A stretch of DNA of 64,000 nt from positions 62,001-126,000 of the forward strand of contig JACCGJ010001596.1 in NCBI GenBank assembly GCA_013407085.1, given 5' to 3'. The notes beneath the pieces are model-generated. The model made no database searches, was not told where the DNA came from, and was given only the letters and a program-made list of their open reading frames with translations. The first letter of the stretch is position 1; every line of letters starts with the position of its first letter. The stretch is from Atriophallophorus winterbourni. Lineage: Eukaryota > Platyhelminthes > Trematoda > Plagiorchiida > Microphallidae. Shown piece after piece: positions 12,130 through 23,179 of this stretch. The translations under genes and the position numbers were made by a program.

Positions 12130-12644
12130 CTGGTTCGGAAACGAAGAATAATTTTGAATGCATCACTATTGTTAAGAATATACACATTCATGTTTCAATG
12201 ATTTCAAGAAAGTAAGTGACAGAAAAGTAACCATTATTCATAACTTTGTTTTCTGCTAACAATAAGTGCATAATTTTGATAATAAATCAGGTGTTGAAAC
12301 ATACGTTTGCATCTTGCAATTAATAAATGTACAATTTAAGCCAAACCATGCGAAACGTATTTCCATGCTGTTACATTACAGGAAAAACATTTGGCTTTTA
12401 TCATTGTATACTTAGGATAAATTAAAACTAGATACATTAGTTCTTAGTAAATATCACTGAAGATAGAACGATATGTTGAAATATATTTCCAGGATTTCAC
12501 AATGAAATTAATAAATAATTAGGTCTGTAATCCTAAACAAATACAAATCTTCATGTTTTGCGTCTACTCATGAGTACCAAGACCTTAGAATTATTCACAA
12601 AGTTTATAGCCACGGCTCACATTGGAAGTACCCATTCGTGTTAC

Positions 12645-12780
12645 GCACTTATTTGAGCTCACCAGAAATGCATATCCTATCTCGGGTCGGATTTAAAACC
12701 AGGACTATGAATATTGTAGTGTCACTACTTGCTTCCTGATCTACCGTCCACCGTTTGACCATCCACTGTTTGATTAGTCA
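12645..12780 (-). repeat. tRNA-like SINE, copy 1
   Basis: Read on the minus strand it shares GGTCAAACGGTGGA near its start and ATCCGACCCGAGA further in with copy 2 at 12985-13105. The A-box position reads GTAGATCAGGA and the B-box is decayed. It forms an inverted pair with copy 2. Confidence 0.55.
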
Positions 12781-12984
12781 CAAACCATGAAGAACGAAAT
12801 CTTCAAACACACCGGAAAAACATTGCCCATCATATTTAATAGGTGTCAACTTATATGTTATCTGATGGGAAGACATAACAATGAAATCAACCACAACAGA
12901 TTTTGCCGGCTTCTTCTCGACTGGCCGGGAATATGACAGTTACTAAATGTGTCATTCAAGAGAAAAATTCATGAAGGCTTAATC

Positions 12985-13105
12985 GCTATCGGTCAAACGG
13001 TGGAGGGTAGCACTGGACGTAATGCGCAAAACTACGAAACTGATGGCCCTGAGTTCTAATCCGACCCGAGACAGGATACGCCCTGTAGATTTGCTCAAAT
13101 ATGAG
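12985..13105 (+). repeat. tRNA-like SINE, copy 2, with Pol III-like boxes
   Basis: An A-box-like TAGCACTGGA (13008-13017) and B-box-like GAGTTCTAATCC (13051-13062) lie about 40 bp apart, as in a tRNA-derived promoter. The same unit occurs inverted at 12645-12780 and more diverged at about 17335-17450. Three copies with a shared tRNA-like head support a SINE. Tail and target duplications were not resolved. Confidence 0.55.
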
Positions 13106-13372
13106 CGAAATTCGAGTCCAGTGCTTACAAAGTTGACCGTCTTTGTAAACTTCGTGAATAATTCGAACCACGTTTTACTAATGACTAGTAGCAAAACATG
13201 AAGAACAATATCTCCAAACATTCTGGAAGTTAGAATCTACCGAGAAAATAGGTCAACTTACACGGAGTAATCGGAGTTCGATCAATTGGTCGCTCGCTAC
13301 AAAAATTTGATGCTTGCAGAAGATTACACGCGGCTCAGTCCAGGAAAATTCCATTTTTGCCGCAGAACTTAC

Positions 13373-13392
13373 GAATTGTTGGAAACAATGGT
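13373..13392 (-). CDS. Candidate 20-nt micro-exon of the CUB gene
   Basis: A strong acceptor (TTTTTTCTATCGATTTTGCAG, immediately above 13392) and a perfect donor GTAAGT (13367-13372) bracket 20 nt. With a phase-1 upstream exon it reads x-HCFQQF and ends in phase 0. Both splice signals are unusually good for chance, but the neighbouring exon on the 3' side is not identified. Micro-exons are well known in schistosomes. Confidence 0.45.
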
Positions 13393-13399
13393 CTGCAAA

Positions 13400-14700
13400 A
13401 TCGATAGAAAAAATATTCAATTTCTACTCGATAAATATATGAGTAATATCAATTCAAACATTAACAATTCGAACACTAACTAGCCGTTCTTCCACTGCTT
13501 CATTCGCATGCTGATTCTGAGGGTACTGTCCTACCTAATGCATACAAACCGTACGAAATCTTTCGCAAGGCGTGTAATGGAAATGCATGCGAATGAGCTA
13601 TGCAAACACTTGTACTTTTCCCAAAATACATTCTTTTATTATTTAAAGCAATAAGGATACAATATATATAAAAATTCCTTGAATATTTTGTTTAGCCTCA
13701 TCATCTAAAGCTTTGATTTGAAACAACGGGATGAGATAATATTGATAATGGGTGAGAAACACAGTGGTTTACTTACTCAACTTTAGATTTGACGCGATCA
13801 ACATTGGTAAGTAAACTGGAAAAAAAATAAGTCGTATTTTAAATATCTTCGAATTGAGAAAAAATTAAACATGTTGACACTTTTCATGAAACCCACATAA
13901 CACATTTCATCAGAATTGCTTTGTTTTTTATGTTTTTTTTATATTTTTTCTACACTTTGATAACTAATATCATTTTTTCAGAATATCACACTAGATGAAA
14001 CTGGGAATATTCCAGAATTTTCACATAGTTCCATATGCTAACTGATCCATTTTGACCAATTATTTATGTATAGTTATACAGACGCGCGCCTACCTATGAA
14101 TGACTAGCGAAAGAATAAGTCAAAATGTATTGTCGTGGGAAATTAGCTATGTATTCATACGCGACTTAACAGGAATTAGTGTATTCATGTTCTAGGAGGT
14201 TATGTAATTAGTTTTTCTGTGCAGCCTATGATAAACATTACCTTACCATGTCTTGGAATATGTTTTTTTAATATAACTAATATAGTGGACTTGATATTGT
14301 TTTTGGTTACCTTCGGTCCATAACGACCATAAAAATGTTATAATATAAATTCGTTGTCGAGTCGGAATCGTTGTTCATGGGGAATTCTGTGGTGCACGAA
14401 TTAACCGTCTTCTTGAGATGTTCATCCATGATATAATACGACTGGAGTTCCAAGGTTTATCAACAGTCATTTGGTTTAAATTCTCAGAAGAATATGTAGA
14501 ATAATACTAATGATGAACTCAGTTAGTGGTTAGAGACACCACACAATTTAGATTTTCAAATATAAAGAAGAACCACATTTTGAAGAAATCACAAGTCACA
14601 GAATAATTAAAAATATTCGTGTTAGGCATGTTAATTAATCATTTCGGTTGAATAAATTGCCACTTGTTCATTTCGCCATCTAAACGTAACAATTCGCATT
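13400..14700. other. Intronic sequence, AT-rich; no exon recognised
   Basis: Lies between CUB 4 and the micro-exon. It contains a motif near 14300-14330 (CCTTCGGTC...CGACCAT type) also present in the short insertion at 15407-15455, suggesting a small retrotransposon tail. The first half of CUB 5 might be here but was not found. Confidence 0.35.
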
Positions 14701-14709
14701 TCTACTAAC

Positions 14710-14887
14710 CTTGAGACCAAGATAGCGTGAAAGGGTTTGCGGTTACTCCGGATTTCAGTATGTAGAAAATTGAAATTCGGGGGTAGACGAAAACTGCTCT
14801 GTTGGAACGCGATTCGGGCCAATCTATCACAGCCTCCGCTCCACAATCTCCATTTTGCGGTACAAATGGCGCATATGACGGCTTGTT
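14710..14887 (-). CDS. CUB gene exon: second half of CUB-like domain 4
   Basis: Acceptor TCACATTTTACAG and donor GTTAGT (14704-14709) bound 59 codons plus 1 nt (phase 0 to phase 1), exactly the 178-nt length of the CUB 1 second-half exon. It reads NKPSYAPF, then NGDCGAEAV, SNRAVFVY and ends PFTLSW. This fits the later strands of a CUB fold, though the usual DG is absent. The intron to the first half is only 79 nt. Confidence 0.75.
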
Positions 14888-14966
14888 CTGTAAAATGTGA
14901 TGGATGAACTCGGGATGTTTTAATACGAACAGTGATATTTAAATTCGATATTGAACCTTTGCTTAC

Positions 14967-15181
14967 TTGTCGCCAATTCACACGCAAATACAGAGACATA
15001 TTCGGTTGCATTTGGATAGAAAGGACACATAAACGGTTTTTCGATCTATTGACGCCTTTTGGGATCAAGTTGAATGTGCCCTGTGTTGCACTCATTCCGA
15101 TTGTTGCATCACAATTACTTGGCACTTCATTTTTTGATTCAGATGAATAATCTTCAATTTTTGGATTGCGATCAGGGTCGA
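14967..15181 (-). CDS. CUB gene exon: first half of CUB-like domain 4
   Basis: Acceptor TGTTTTCCATTATAG and donor GTAAGC (14961-14966) bound 2 nt plus 71 codons (phase 1 to phase 0), the class of the other first-half exons. An acidic linker (KIEDYSSESKNE) is followed by CDATIGMSATQGTF and then RLCVLSIQ and SLYLRVNW. This has the CUB start pattern: Cys, a G-rich turn, a second Cys about 27 residues on, then an alternating hydrophobic strand. Confidence 0.8.
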
Positions 15182-15390
15182 CTATAATGGAAAACAGATT
15201 TTACCACAATATACTTATGGCGACAAATTCATCGCATATGCTTTTGTTGAATGACCAATCACACATTCGATGCATTCCATTTACACAATTCACGAAAAAG
15301 GAAAATCTAGTTCGAAAACAAACGGTTGATTCATGTGTAATTGATGGTAAAAAGTTTGCAAAAATTATTACCATCAGAGAATCAATTATG

Positions 15391-15471
15391 ACTATCAGGA
15401 TTTATTGTTGTTGTTGCTGGCCCCCTTCGGTCGATGTCGACCATGGATGTACATCACTATCAGGATTTATT
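15391..15471 (-). mobile_element. 49-bp retroelement tail fragment with 16-bp target duplication
   Basis: The 16-mer ACTATCAGGATTTATT is at 15391-15406 and again exactly at 15456-15471. Between them 49 bp start with GTTGTTGTTG and hold CCCTTCGGTCGATG. On the minus strand this is a unique stretch followed by a (CAA)n tail, as expected for the extreme 3' end of a non-LTR element. It lies in an intron of the CUB gene. Confidence 0.7.
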
Positions 15472-15539
15472 ATGAAACAATTATTAGCATTCGATCAAGT
15501 GCAACACATGCTACTACAACAAACGTTCTAGAGGCTTAG

Positions 15540-16855
15540 TATTAGAGGACAGTTGTTAAATGTGCTAAATAACGGTATATCAATCAACAATACCCATGAA
15601 AGTAATTATGGAACATTCTCAAAACAAAACGCTGCAATTAGTGGTGTTGGCTGTAACATTTCGTTATTCGCGGACAACATAAATATATGAATTTGCATTC
15701 GTAGGTCAAATGAATGTTTATTTGTACAGAAATATTGATTAACATTTTGTCGTTGAAGGAAAAATACTATCTAATTTCAACAAATTCAGGTTATGAATGT
15801 AAGAAAGAAAATAGATTACATATAAATGAAAGTTTCACAATGCCTTGAAAAGTGCCGTGAAGTATAAGAAAAGAAGAAAAAAAGAAAATCTGTAGATGCT
15901 CTGCATAATATCCTTACCTCAAACTAATAATGCGTTAACAAAAGAATCACGTTTTCATAAATAACCTAAACGGGTATTTGGAGAATTTTCGAACATAATC
16001 GTCCGTCGATCCACACTACATACACGAGAACAGTCATGGCATACATTGTGAATTCATGGTCCCCATGGCTCAAGAACGATCTCTTCCAGCCAATCTAACA
16101 ACGCCTGACAACGCTAATTCTTATCATCCCTAACAAGCCAAACGGAGAATAGATAGCTTATTAGAATTTGTTGGAATTTATCTCTCTGTAAACCAGAGGA
16201 GAACTGATGCCTTTCGTAGAATATTATATAACACTAAGCAGCCATTGAAGGATCTTTAGTGATTGGATACTCGGGCCCGTGATTCTAACTGGTAGTACAT
16301 CATTCCTGCCTACAATTTAGAAAGCCTTTGTTTACTGTCAGTCTCATTTTTTGATACAGTTTCATGTTAGCGATTTCGCATTCAGCTTGCATTCATGTTT
16401 TCAAGCAATTATTTAAAAGTACTTTTCCCGACTATTATTTTAATGTTTCATCGTTACGATCAGCTTCTTACTTATAAACGTACATTTTGATTTTAACCAC
16501 TCTCTTGTTCGTGCTAAAGTTGTTGATTTTTCATCATTAAACACCATGAATTCCCTAAATGAATCACACAGTTTCAGGAAGTACAAAACACCAATTTTCC
16601 ATTTGATCCCGCAATCAATTACACATTTGGAAATTTGCTCTATCAAAATCAGCAAAATTACCATGTATACAATATGTGTGGATAATAATCAAAATATACC
16701 AGCGACCTATAATTATCAGTTTTACTAGATCTGGTTGACAAAAATGGTGCTAAATATCGACTTAGTTCAGATAAGGAGTGATATAGATGGAATGTATTAT
16801 TCATTGTTAAAATAATTTGCTCGCGTTTCTTGTACATAAAAAAGAGTAAAGTTTA
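15540..16855. other. Intronic AT-rich sequence, nothing recognised
   Basis: Lies between CUB 4 and CUB 3 exons of the minus-strand gene. Short overlapping frames on both strands carry no motif or splice support. Confidence 0.4.
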
Positions 16856-16892
16856 ACAGCATGCGGATCCTGATCTTACTGTCCCTCACCAT
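16856..16892 (+). repeat. Fragment of hammerhead repeat family B
   Basis: GCATGCGGATCCTGATCTTA followed by CTGTCCCT matches the segment just before the ribozyme core in the cluster at 29883-30441, and then stops before the core. Confidence 0.6.
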
Positions 16893-17334
16893 TATTCTTC
16901 AACGATAACGCGGCTCAGTTGAAATATATTTAGCAGAGTAACCCTAAGTCATTTATGCATTAGAAGAGCGATTCTTACTGGCTTGTTAATTATAACATAA
17001 CCCCTACTTTCTGAAACGAATCTACCATCAGTATTCTAATCCTAATGTAATCGTTTAGTCATCCTTTGGTAGATCAACATAACTGTGTTTAATGGCGACA
17101 CTCAGTGACACAGTAAGATACAATTTCGTTAATCTAACACATCATTATTTATTCTAAACGGTCTCATCATTTCTTGTAAGTATACAGGATGTGTAGTACA
17201 GCACTCAAGATATTTCGTGAAGTAGTAGGCTTTGTGACTACTAATCCGCACAGTGTTCTTCGAAATATTCACAATGTTGACTGCATCGTTCCATAATGGA
17301 AGCACTTGTATCGAGTTTCGCTTTTATTTGAATT

Positions 17335-17450
17335 CATCAGAAGTGCATAACCTCTGCCTCGAGTCGTACTCGAGCCTCAAGGCATTAAAATTGTAGTCTC
17401 ATGCTTTATCTCCTGAGCAACCGTGTACCATTTTACCGATTTATGAATAT
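17335..17450 (-). repeat. tRNA-like SINE, copy 3 (diverged)
   Basis: The order AGAAGTGCATAACCTCTGCC, then an ATTGTAGT block, then a CTCCTGAGCAACCGT block follows the layout of copy 1 at 12645-12780, with many substitutions. Confidence 0.45.
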
Positions 17451-17974
17451 TACTCCAGACTGATGCTTTCGAGTAACGTTATATGCGAGACCATAAATAA
17501 AGGATCCAGCAACATCTTTTGTGGTGGTCCAACTTTATTAAATTCTAATAAATCCAACATTCGTATATTGATCCTAGCAGTTCGGGAAATTCTTTTTCAA
17601 GTGATAGTGTACATCGCAATCAATTATGTTTTTCATTAAACTTGGGGTAACACATGTTTATTCAACGTATATGCTAACAGGTTGCATTTTGATCTTGGTT
17701 CACTCAAGGATAACACAACATTTGTTGTTGAATGGTTCAAAGAGACATTAGCATGAACTGACTAAATGTGAGTGTGTATTTGGAGTGTGAGATTGTTTAT
17801 GCGTGTTGAAAAAAAGAACCTTTTATTATGTCTTTGATGTGATTTTCGATTGAGCAACTTTAATGACGAGATTTTCTTTTGAAGTGGTATAATTATCTTA
17901 CAAATTGCACCGTATATTTTTTAAATACATGAAAATGCAAATTTGAACGAAATCCATGATGAGCTTCAACTCAC

Positions 17975-18164
17975 AAGTTTGATATTTGGCGAAAATTACT
18001 CGTGGTTTCATCATCTGCTCTACTTCCCAAAAAGTGATGACCGTTATTTGATTTGTTGACGAAGTGAACAACAATTTATCTCCACGGAGTCTTTTTGGCA
18101 CAATCAAGTCGGCATCATAAAAATTCCCGTCAATATAAAAGCTATCCCATAGTGCTTCGACAGT
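17975..18164 (-). CDS. CUB gene exon: second half of CUB-like domain 3
   Basis: Acceptor TCAAAATTTGCAG and donor GTGAGT (17969-17974) bound 63 codons plus 1 nt (phase 0 to phase 1). It reads ALWDSFYIDGNFYDADLIV, then LLFTSSTNQITVITFW and ends RVIFAKYQT. The IDG turn, SST-N strand and terminal FAKY strand match CUB second halves. The phase-1 end fits the CUB 4 first-half exon at 15181. Confidence 0.8.
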
Positions 18165-18780
18165 CTGCAAATTTTGATGAATCACATGGTATCAGTATTT
18201 CGTACACAAATTTAGAACACATAATAATATAATAATATAATTATGTAAGTATATTCCCCCCTCGACTTGCAGAACACGCTTTTAACAATGCCCTTAAAGT
18301 AATCAGGCAAAAACAAGTTCTTCGCAATTCGGTTAGGTTATCGGCAACGATTGATGTAAGATATGTGAAGTTATGTACTGGTCGAAGCTGACAGTACGCA
18401 AAAATGAGAATGGGAGGTGATACCTTCTTTTTATCAAAGGCGTTGGTCATTCATTGACGCATCGATAACTTGCAAATGCTTCTAAACCTCAACCGTTAAA
18501 ATGAATTAAGTCCTTCATGTCTGATTTCATTAAAATATTTATTTTGTGCAGTCTTGGATGGCAGCATATATGATCAAGCATTATAAACATACCCTTCTTG
18601 AAGACTCAATAAAATACGTTCGTCAAATGAATAAAAAGCATATAATGTCATGCATTGTTTCCGACCATTTTCGTAAAGTTTAAAAGGATATTCACCCCTT
18701 TGGAAGTTACATTGAGATTAGGAGAAAAGTCTTTTGGCTTATTCTTGTTACCACAAGTGCACTAATTTTGCAAATTTACA
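18165..18780. other. Intron; the first half of CUB 3 is expected here
   Basis: A minus-strand frame at 18241-18450 has two Cys about 26 residues apart (YCQL... and RRTCFCLITL) after a good acceptor CTGTCAG near 18390. It resembles a CUB first half, but no donor in the required phase follows. It may be a decayed or misread exon. Confidence 0.3.
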
Positions 18781-19460
18781 TACAACGTTCAGAGGAGAAA
18801 TTCCTGTGTAAATGTTGAAGTCTTGAATAGCGTGATGATATTGGTTCTTGACATATTCCGCTACAAGCAATTTAGAAGCAAACCGTACAATGGTTGTATA
18901 AAAGAAGCTCTGCAGTATTCGATGAGATCAGGGGTAAATTCCGTATTTATCACTTGCCTTCCCGCTCACTAACCGCATGATTGCTCTATTGTGATCAGCA
19001 ATATTTGAGGATCCCTCTTGGTCTTCAAAGTTTCTAAGTCCAAGATGTAAATGAGTGCTGTCCATAGTGTGGAAAGAAGAGGTGCTGAACTCATGTACAT
19101 ATATGTTGAGTTTTGTCAACCATTAGGTTAGCAGATGCTGACTTCAGGAAGCTGTTTTAACTTTTAACTTTAAAGTTTGTCAATGCTTCGCAGAGGATTT
19201 TTACAGGAGACTCCGAGCTCCCCCGTTTAACGAAAAAAGTGTAACTGAAACAAATAATGAACTATATTCCTAGTTCCAAATATATATTTTCCGCGTTCCC
19301 ATCTAGTTCGAACTTCCCGAAATACTTTGAACAAGACTTGTAATCTGCACCAACTCTGCCATTGAACTCATCCAATACCACTTCAAAGCTTTTTATTGGC
19401 AGTCTATGAAAAAATGTGTCTGTTTGGGAAGGCAGCGCATAAATCCCACCATGTAAATGG
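18780..19460 (-). pseudogene. RTE-like LINE fragment in an intron
   Basis: On the minus strand VVLDDFNGRVGADYKS (about 19345-19395) matches the endonuclease G-D-x-N-x-x-V-G-A-D block. Further down, SGKASDKYGIYPE near 18925-18965 is a decayed NGKAPGEDGIPPE, the start of the RTE RT. The frame is broken between them. It is the same clade as the 4.2-8.5 kb element and shares its orientation. Confidence 0.65.
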
Positions 19461-19940
19461 AACCAAATCCATTAATCAGATGATTTAGGTAAGTATGTGA
19501 ATAATGGAAATTACACTTCAATTGATCAAACGCAATAGAGCAAGTTATCAAGCCTCAAGACTGTTGGGAGAAGCACTGTGAATATCTTAGCATTAAAAAT
19601 GACATTACCAAATTAAGCGGAACATTGTCTTCTTCAAAGCTTAACTAAATATATTTTATAAAACCTATGTTTTCAAATATTTGATGAAGATTTAAATTTA
19701 ATCAAGGGAAACATTCTGAGCTATTACTCATGTTAAAAAACGACAAAATATTTTCATTGTTTATAATGTATTGCAAAGGTTTTTGTCAATGGTGTGGGAT
19801 CGCGATCATGTTGTCCATATCCTAGTTCATATAAAACACAAACAACTGAATTCAACTATTCGGCTGAGGTCGAAATATATCTCACACTGTACTGGAGTTT
19901 TTATGTTTTATAAAATTCCACTAACTTAGTAAGAACTTAC

Positions 19941-20024
19941 GCTGTAGGCCATAACTTTGATCAGTTTTGACTTGGATAGTTCGATTTTGTGAAGACAATA
20001 GTTTGTCGAGTTCAGCCATCTTTT
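19941..20024 (-). CDS. CUB gene linker exon (27 codons)
   Basis: Acceptor CTAGTCGTTCAG and donor GTAAGT (19935-19940) bound 84 nt: 2 nt, 27 codons, 1 nt (phase 1 to phase 1). It reads EKMAELDKLLSSQNRTIQVK, a hydrophilic possibly helical linker with one N-glycosylation sequon (NRT). An upstream AG (CTCCTCCAG) would open a frame with a stop, so this start is preferred. Confidence 0.55.
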
Positions 20025-20235
20025 CTGAACGACTAGTTTGTTTCTGGAGGAGATTCGTTTAACTCGACAGGAAGCTTTAAATGGTAAAAGATTTTTCGTT
20101 TATTTATATTTAAATATATAGTGTGACAATTTAATATTGCAATTAGTTAACGTGATGATTTAATCATAGTATGAGATTATTGACCACATCCAGTGAGAAA
20201 TTTAGTCTGATACAAATATAACTTTGCTTACCGCT

Positions 20236-20424
20236 TATCCATTGTTTCAAGGCTCACTGAACCTAATCTTACTGTCTACACTTGATGACGGCAAACAGCC
20301 AGAAACCGGTAGAGGTGTGTAAGCGTGGGGGATATGAGCAACACAGCACTTTAGTAATCTAAAAGCGCCTTCAGTGCTTGACCAAGAATCACTTTGTGAT
20401 TCTGTGGCATTCAAGTATAACTAT
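20236..20424 (-). mobile_element. Hammerhead repeat family A, single inverted copy
   Basis: Runs from CATTGTTTCAAGGCTCAC to the ACCAAGAATCACTTTGTGAT hairpin and the monomer start, all in minus orientation. The ribozyme at about 20275-20320 has TTGATGA in place of CTGATGA, breaking the C3-G8 core pair, so it is probably inactive. It lies in a CUB-gene intron. A near-match TATAACTTTG/TATAACTATG at the edges could be a target duplication but overlaps the element end. Confidence 0.65.
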
Positions 20425-20469
20425 GATTTAAAAGCTTGTTTATCATCTCAAATTTAACGGATAATGTGT

Positions 20470-21060
20470 AATCAGTCGTGTAAACTCTGCTCATGAATCG
20501 GTGGTCTTTTAACTTTACGATGTATCAAGATCTTGCACTTTCTTTCATCCATTTTAGTCATACTTCTAAGTTTACAATTATTATGTTGAGAAGATTTCTT
20601 CAGAGCAAATATTAAATGTTCGTCCAGTATATATTTAAACTGTCGCAAGAGAGCAAGCGAATGACTCTCCGCATCGGAGTAATTTAGTTGTGCACAACGA
20701 GTGACTTGTAAATCGGCACACGAAGCTAGATAGTGCACTCTTCTGAGGCATTTTGCTTCAACCATGTTGCTTGTAGCGTTACAAACATAATCGAATCCTA
20801 TGAAAACATGATCTTTTCGACCGATATGGGTTTTATAAACAATATTCTCTACAGCAAATATTAGGTCTAAGATAGACCTGTCGGTCTGATACGAGAGAAC
20901 GTGGTTATAAGCTAGTGGGTAATCAAAGAGGGTTGAAATTTGATGTTTAAGTGTCTAACATGGATTAACGTCCTGGATATAGAACTGCGAAATTTGGATA
21001 TCCTACAAACCTTCAATAATTTTTTGTTAAGGTCGGTAGTTGCTGGTGGAGAAAGGTAGA
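20470..21060 (-). pseudogene. CR1-like LINE fragment: end of endonuclease and linker
   Basis: On the minus strand PLAYNHV (about 20905), then SILDLIF and DHVFIGFDYVCN (about 20780-20815) match the endonuclease end seen in intact copies at 46.2-46.3 kb. A linker frame at 20472-20765 follows. The RT is absent, and the piece sits in a CUB-gene intron. Confidence 0.6.
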
Positions 21061-21420
21061 TCAGTGCAAGAAGTTAGGTGAACAGATTAGGTGAACAGAA
21101 TAGAAAAGTTTGTCTGGTATATCAAGGGTTTCATTGTACATAACTCTACAGGTATGCTACTGCTTGAATTAGATTTGTATTCCTCGTGCTTCACCTACAC
21201 TGTTTCATCGGAAAAGTGATATACCGGGAAGGAAAGGTCAATGTCAGAAAATGTCAGCTGGTTTTTCAAAACTAACGTATTGGAAATGAAGGCAGCAGGT
21301 ACAAAATCACACCGCTTTACATAAAAGCATTTGCAGTGATGTGATGCTTATGTGGAACATAATCCATAATTCAATTCACCATTATAAATCTAATCCTTAA
21401 GTAAAGATAATTGTACGTAC

Positions 21421-21525
21421 CTTGATTTTCGATTCGTCTTAACAATGGTGTCAAGTCATTAGTATTCGTTTTTGTTGTATCCTGCTCAGCGTCTCGGATT
21501 ACCTTTACTGTATGCCGTAATGAAG
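21421..21525 (-). CDS. CUB gene linker exon (34 codons)
   Basis: Acceptor TATAATAAATTTCAG and perfect donor GTACGT (21415-21420) bound 2 nt, 34 codons, 1 nt (phase 1 to phase 1). It reads SLRHTVKVIRDAEQDTTKTN and ends LLRRIENQ. Charged, Cys-free linker. The other two frames contain stops, and the phase fits both neighbours. Confidence 0.65.
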
Positions 21526-21529
21526 CTGA

Positions 21530-22990
21530 AATTTATTATAGATATATGGAAATAAGTAAAATTGTTGGTAACTATTCTTGTATAGACGAAAGATCAAGTA
21601 AACGTAAGGGGTTATCTTGATTTTACAATTGAATTACCCTTGACTCACAACTAGGGGCATTTTCAAAAATTAAATACGTGTTTACCAAACAACGCTCAGT
21701 TCTTTACATATTTATGGAAACGAGAAGTGATCCCTCAGATCGAAGGATTTCTAAACAGTGAAACTACTGGAGAATTGATGAATTAGGTTGGTTTGTGAAA
21801 TCCAAAATTGTGTCTGGGTAACTCACGCTGCAGGTCGGATGTGATGTAACGAAATAACACTGCTTTCAGTTTAGGTTAATCTCCCAACGGAGAATTTGAG
21901 GGGAGGGGATTGACTACTTTCCTGCAAAGACAGATTCAGCGTGACTTAAAAATCCTAAATGATTGCAAACGAGTTATTTCTTTGGCAATAACACGGTCAA
22001 GTCGCTCTAACAAAAAAATGTTGTAGATGCCATTGACTGCGTGCCGCCTACGAAGTTCGAGCGATTTAACGCGACTAGCTAAACATCTGCAACACTTTCA
22101 CTTTCCATCAATCTGTCAGGCCGGAGTGATTCGAAACATTAATGAAACTCTGCTAATCAACACCTGAAGCAGGCCGTGCAAAAATAAAAGCAGTTTATCC
22201 ATATATAGGGATAAAACGGTTACAGTTCTAAAGTAGTGTCATTAAGCATTTGCTAAGAAATATTATTGAAATCGAAAGTTTTCTTTCAAGAGTTCGTTGG
22301 CTGTTTGATTATAGTTTTTATATAACACTGTACCCAATGCATCAAATAGGCATCGGTTTGATCAGATATGCTGGATTTTCACGCGAAAGCCATTTGGCAA
22401 ATAATTCATTAGCAAAATTGCTAAGACCAATAACAAGTATGTGGTTGGTTTATATTAAATATAACTCAACTCAACTTCGTTTGTTAAAAAGCTAACATTC
22501 ATAAATAGCTGCCTGGTACTGCTTATTTCCCCTTTTCAAACAATTTATTTCTATGATTTCGCGAAGATAGAAAAAAAACCCAGGCAAATGCCGATAATTG
22601 GAGCGAGGCATGTGCATGTGCATCAAATTTTCTTCAAATGTTAAAGCAACGTTTATAAATTGGAATAACAATGGTTTTAAAACACAAGATTTGTTCAGAA
22701 TTTCTCCATTAAATCAAAATAACGATGATCTCAATCGACCCGCCCTTTGATTGATGATTGAAATTAACTGGTCGAACTGTATGTGTTCCTGCTGGATTGG
22801 CCTGCAAACACGGATATTTTGTCCGAGCTCATCAATTTTATGTTGACTGCATGCGAGATACAAAACCTAATGTTTGAACATCTTGGATGAGCTTATCTCA
22901 AATATCAATGGTGTATCAAATGACAAGCTTAGACAATTCATCACATTCCGTTATAAAATCCAGTCATTATATGTTGTTCCACCATGGGAC
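21530..22990. other. Intron of the CUB gene, nothing recognised
   Basis: AT-rich with a slightly GC-richer patch at 21830-22180 that may be an old repeat; no coding motif was found on either strand. Confidence 0.4.
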
Positions 22991-22994
22991 TCAC

Positions 22995-23173
22995 CTATAT
23001 CGTCCTCTTTCAGCATATTCCTGGTATCGAAATCTGGAATTTTTGTTGTAGATTGATCAGCTACAGCTGGAATTAAATCCTGTTCCGTCGCGACTTCATG
23101 TACAAGGAAATGAGGTGTCATTATTTTACCATTTGGAAATAACAAATTTTCAAATGGTTTCTTTATTAGCATG
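22995..23173 (-). CDS. CUB gene exon: inter-domain segment (59 codons)
   Basis: Acceptor GGAATTTTTATTCAG and perfect donor GTGAGT (22989-22994) bound 1 nt, 59 codons, 1 nt. It reads MLIKKPFENLLFPNGKIM, then EVATEQDLIPAVADQSTTK and ends NMLKEDDI. Its phase-1 end joins the 21525 exon exactly. Its phase-2 start fits the CUB 2 exon only if that exon uses the weaker donor at 23802-23807; alternatively an internal AG near 23098 gives a shorter exon matching the stronger donor. Confidence 0.6.
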
Positions 23174-23179
23174 CTGAAT

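Noticed and set aside
14631..15125. A single 164-codon minus-strand gene.
   Set aside because: It is the CUB 4 first-half exon read through its 79-nt intron; downstream of the donor at 14961-14966 it is out of frame with the real second-half exon.
18241..18450. First half of CUB 3.
   Set aside because: Cys spacing is suggestive, but neither the acceptor phase nor a donor in phase 0 is available, so it is not annotated as an exon.
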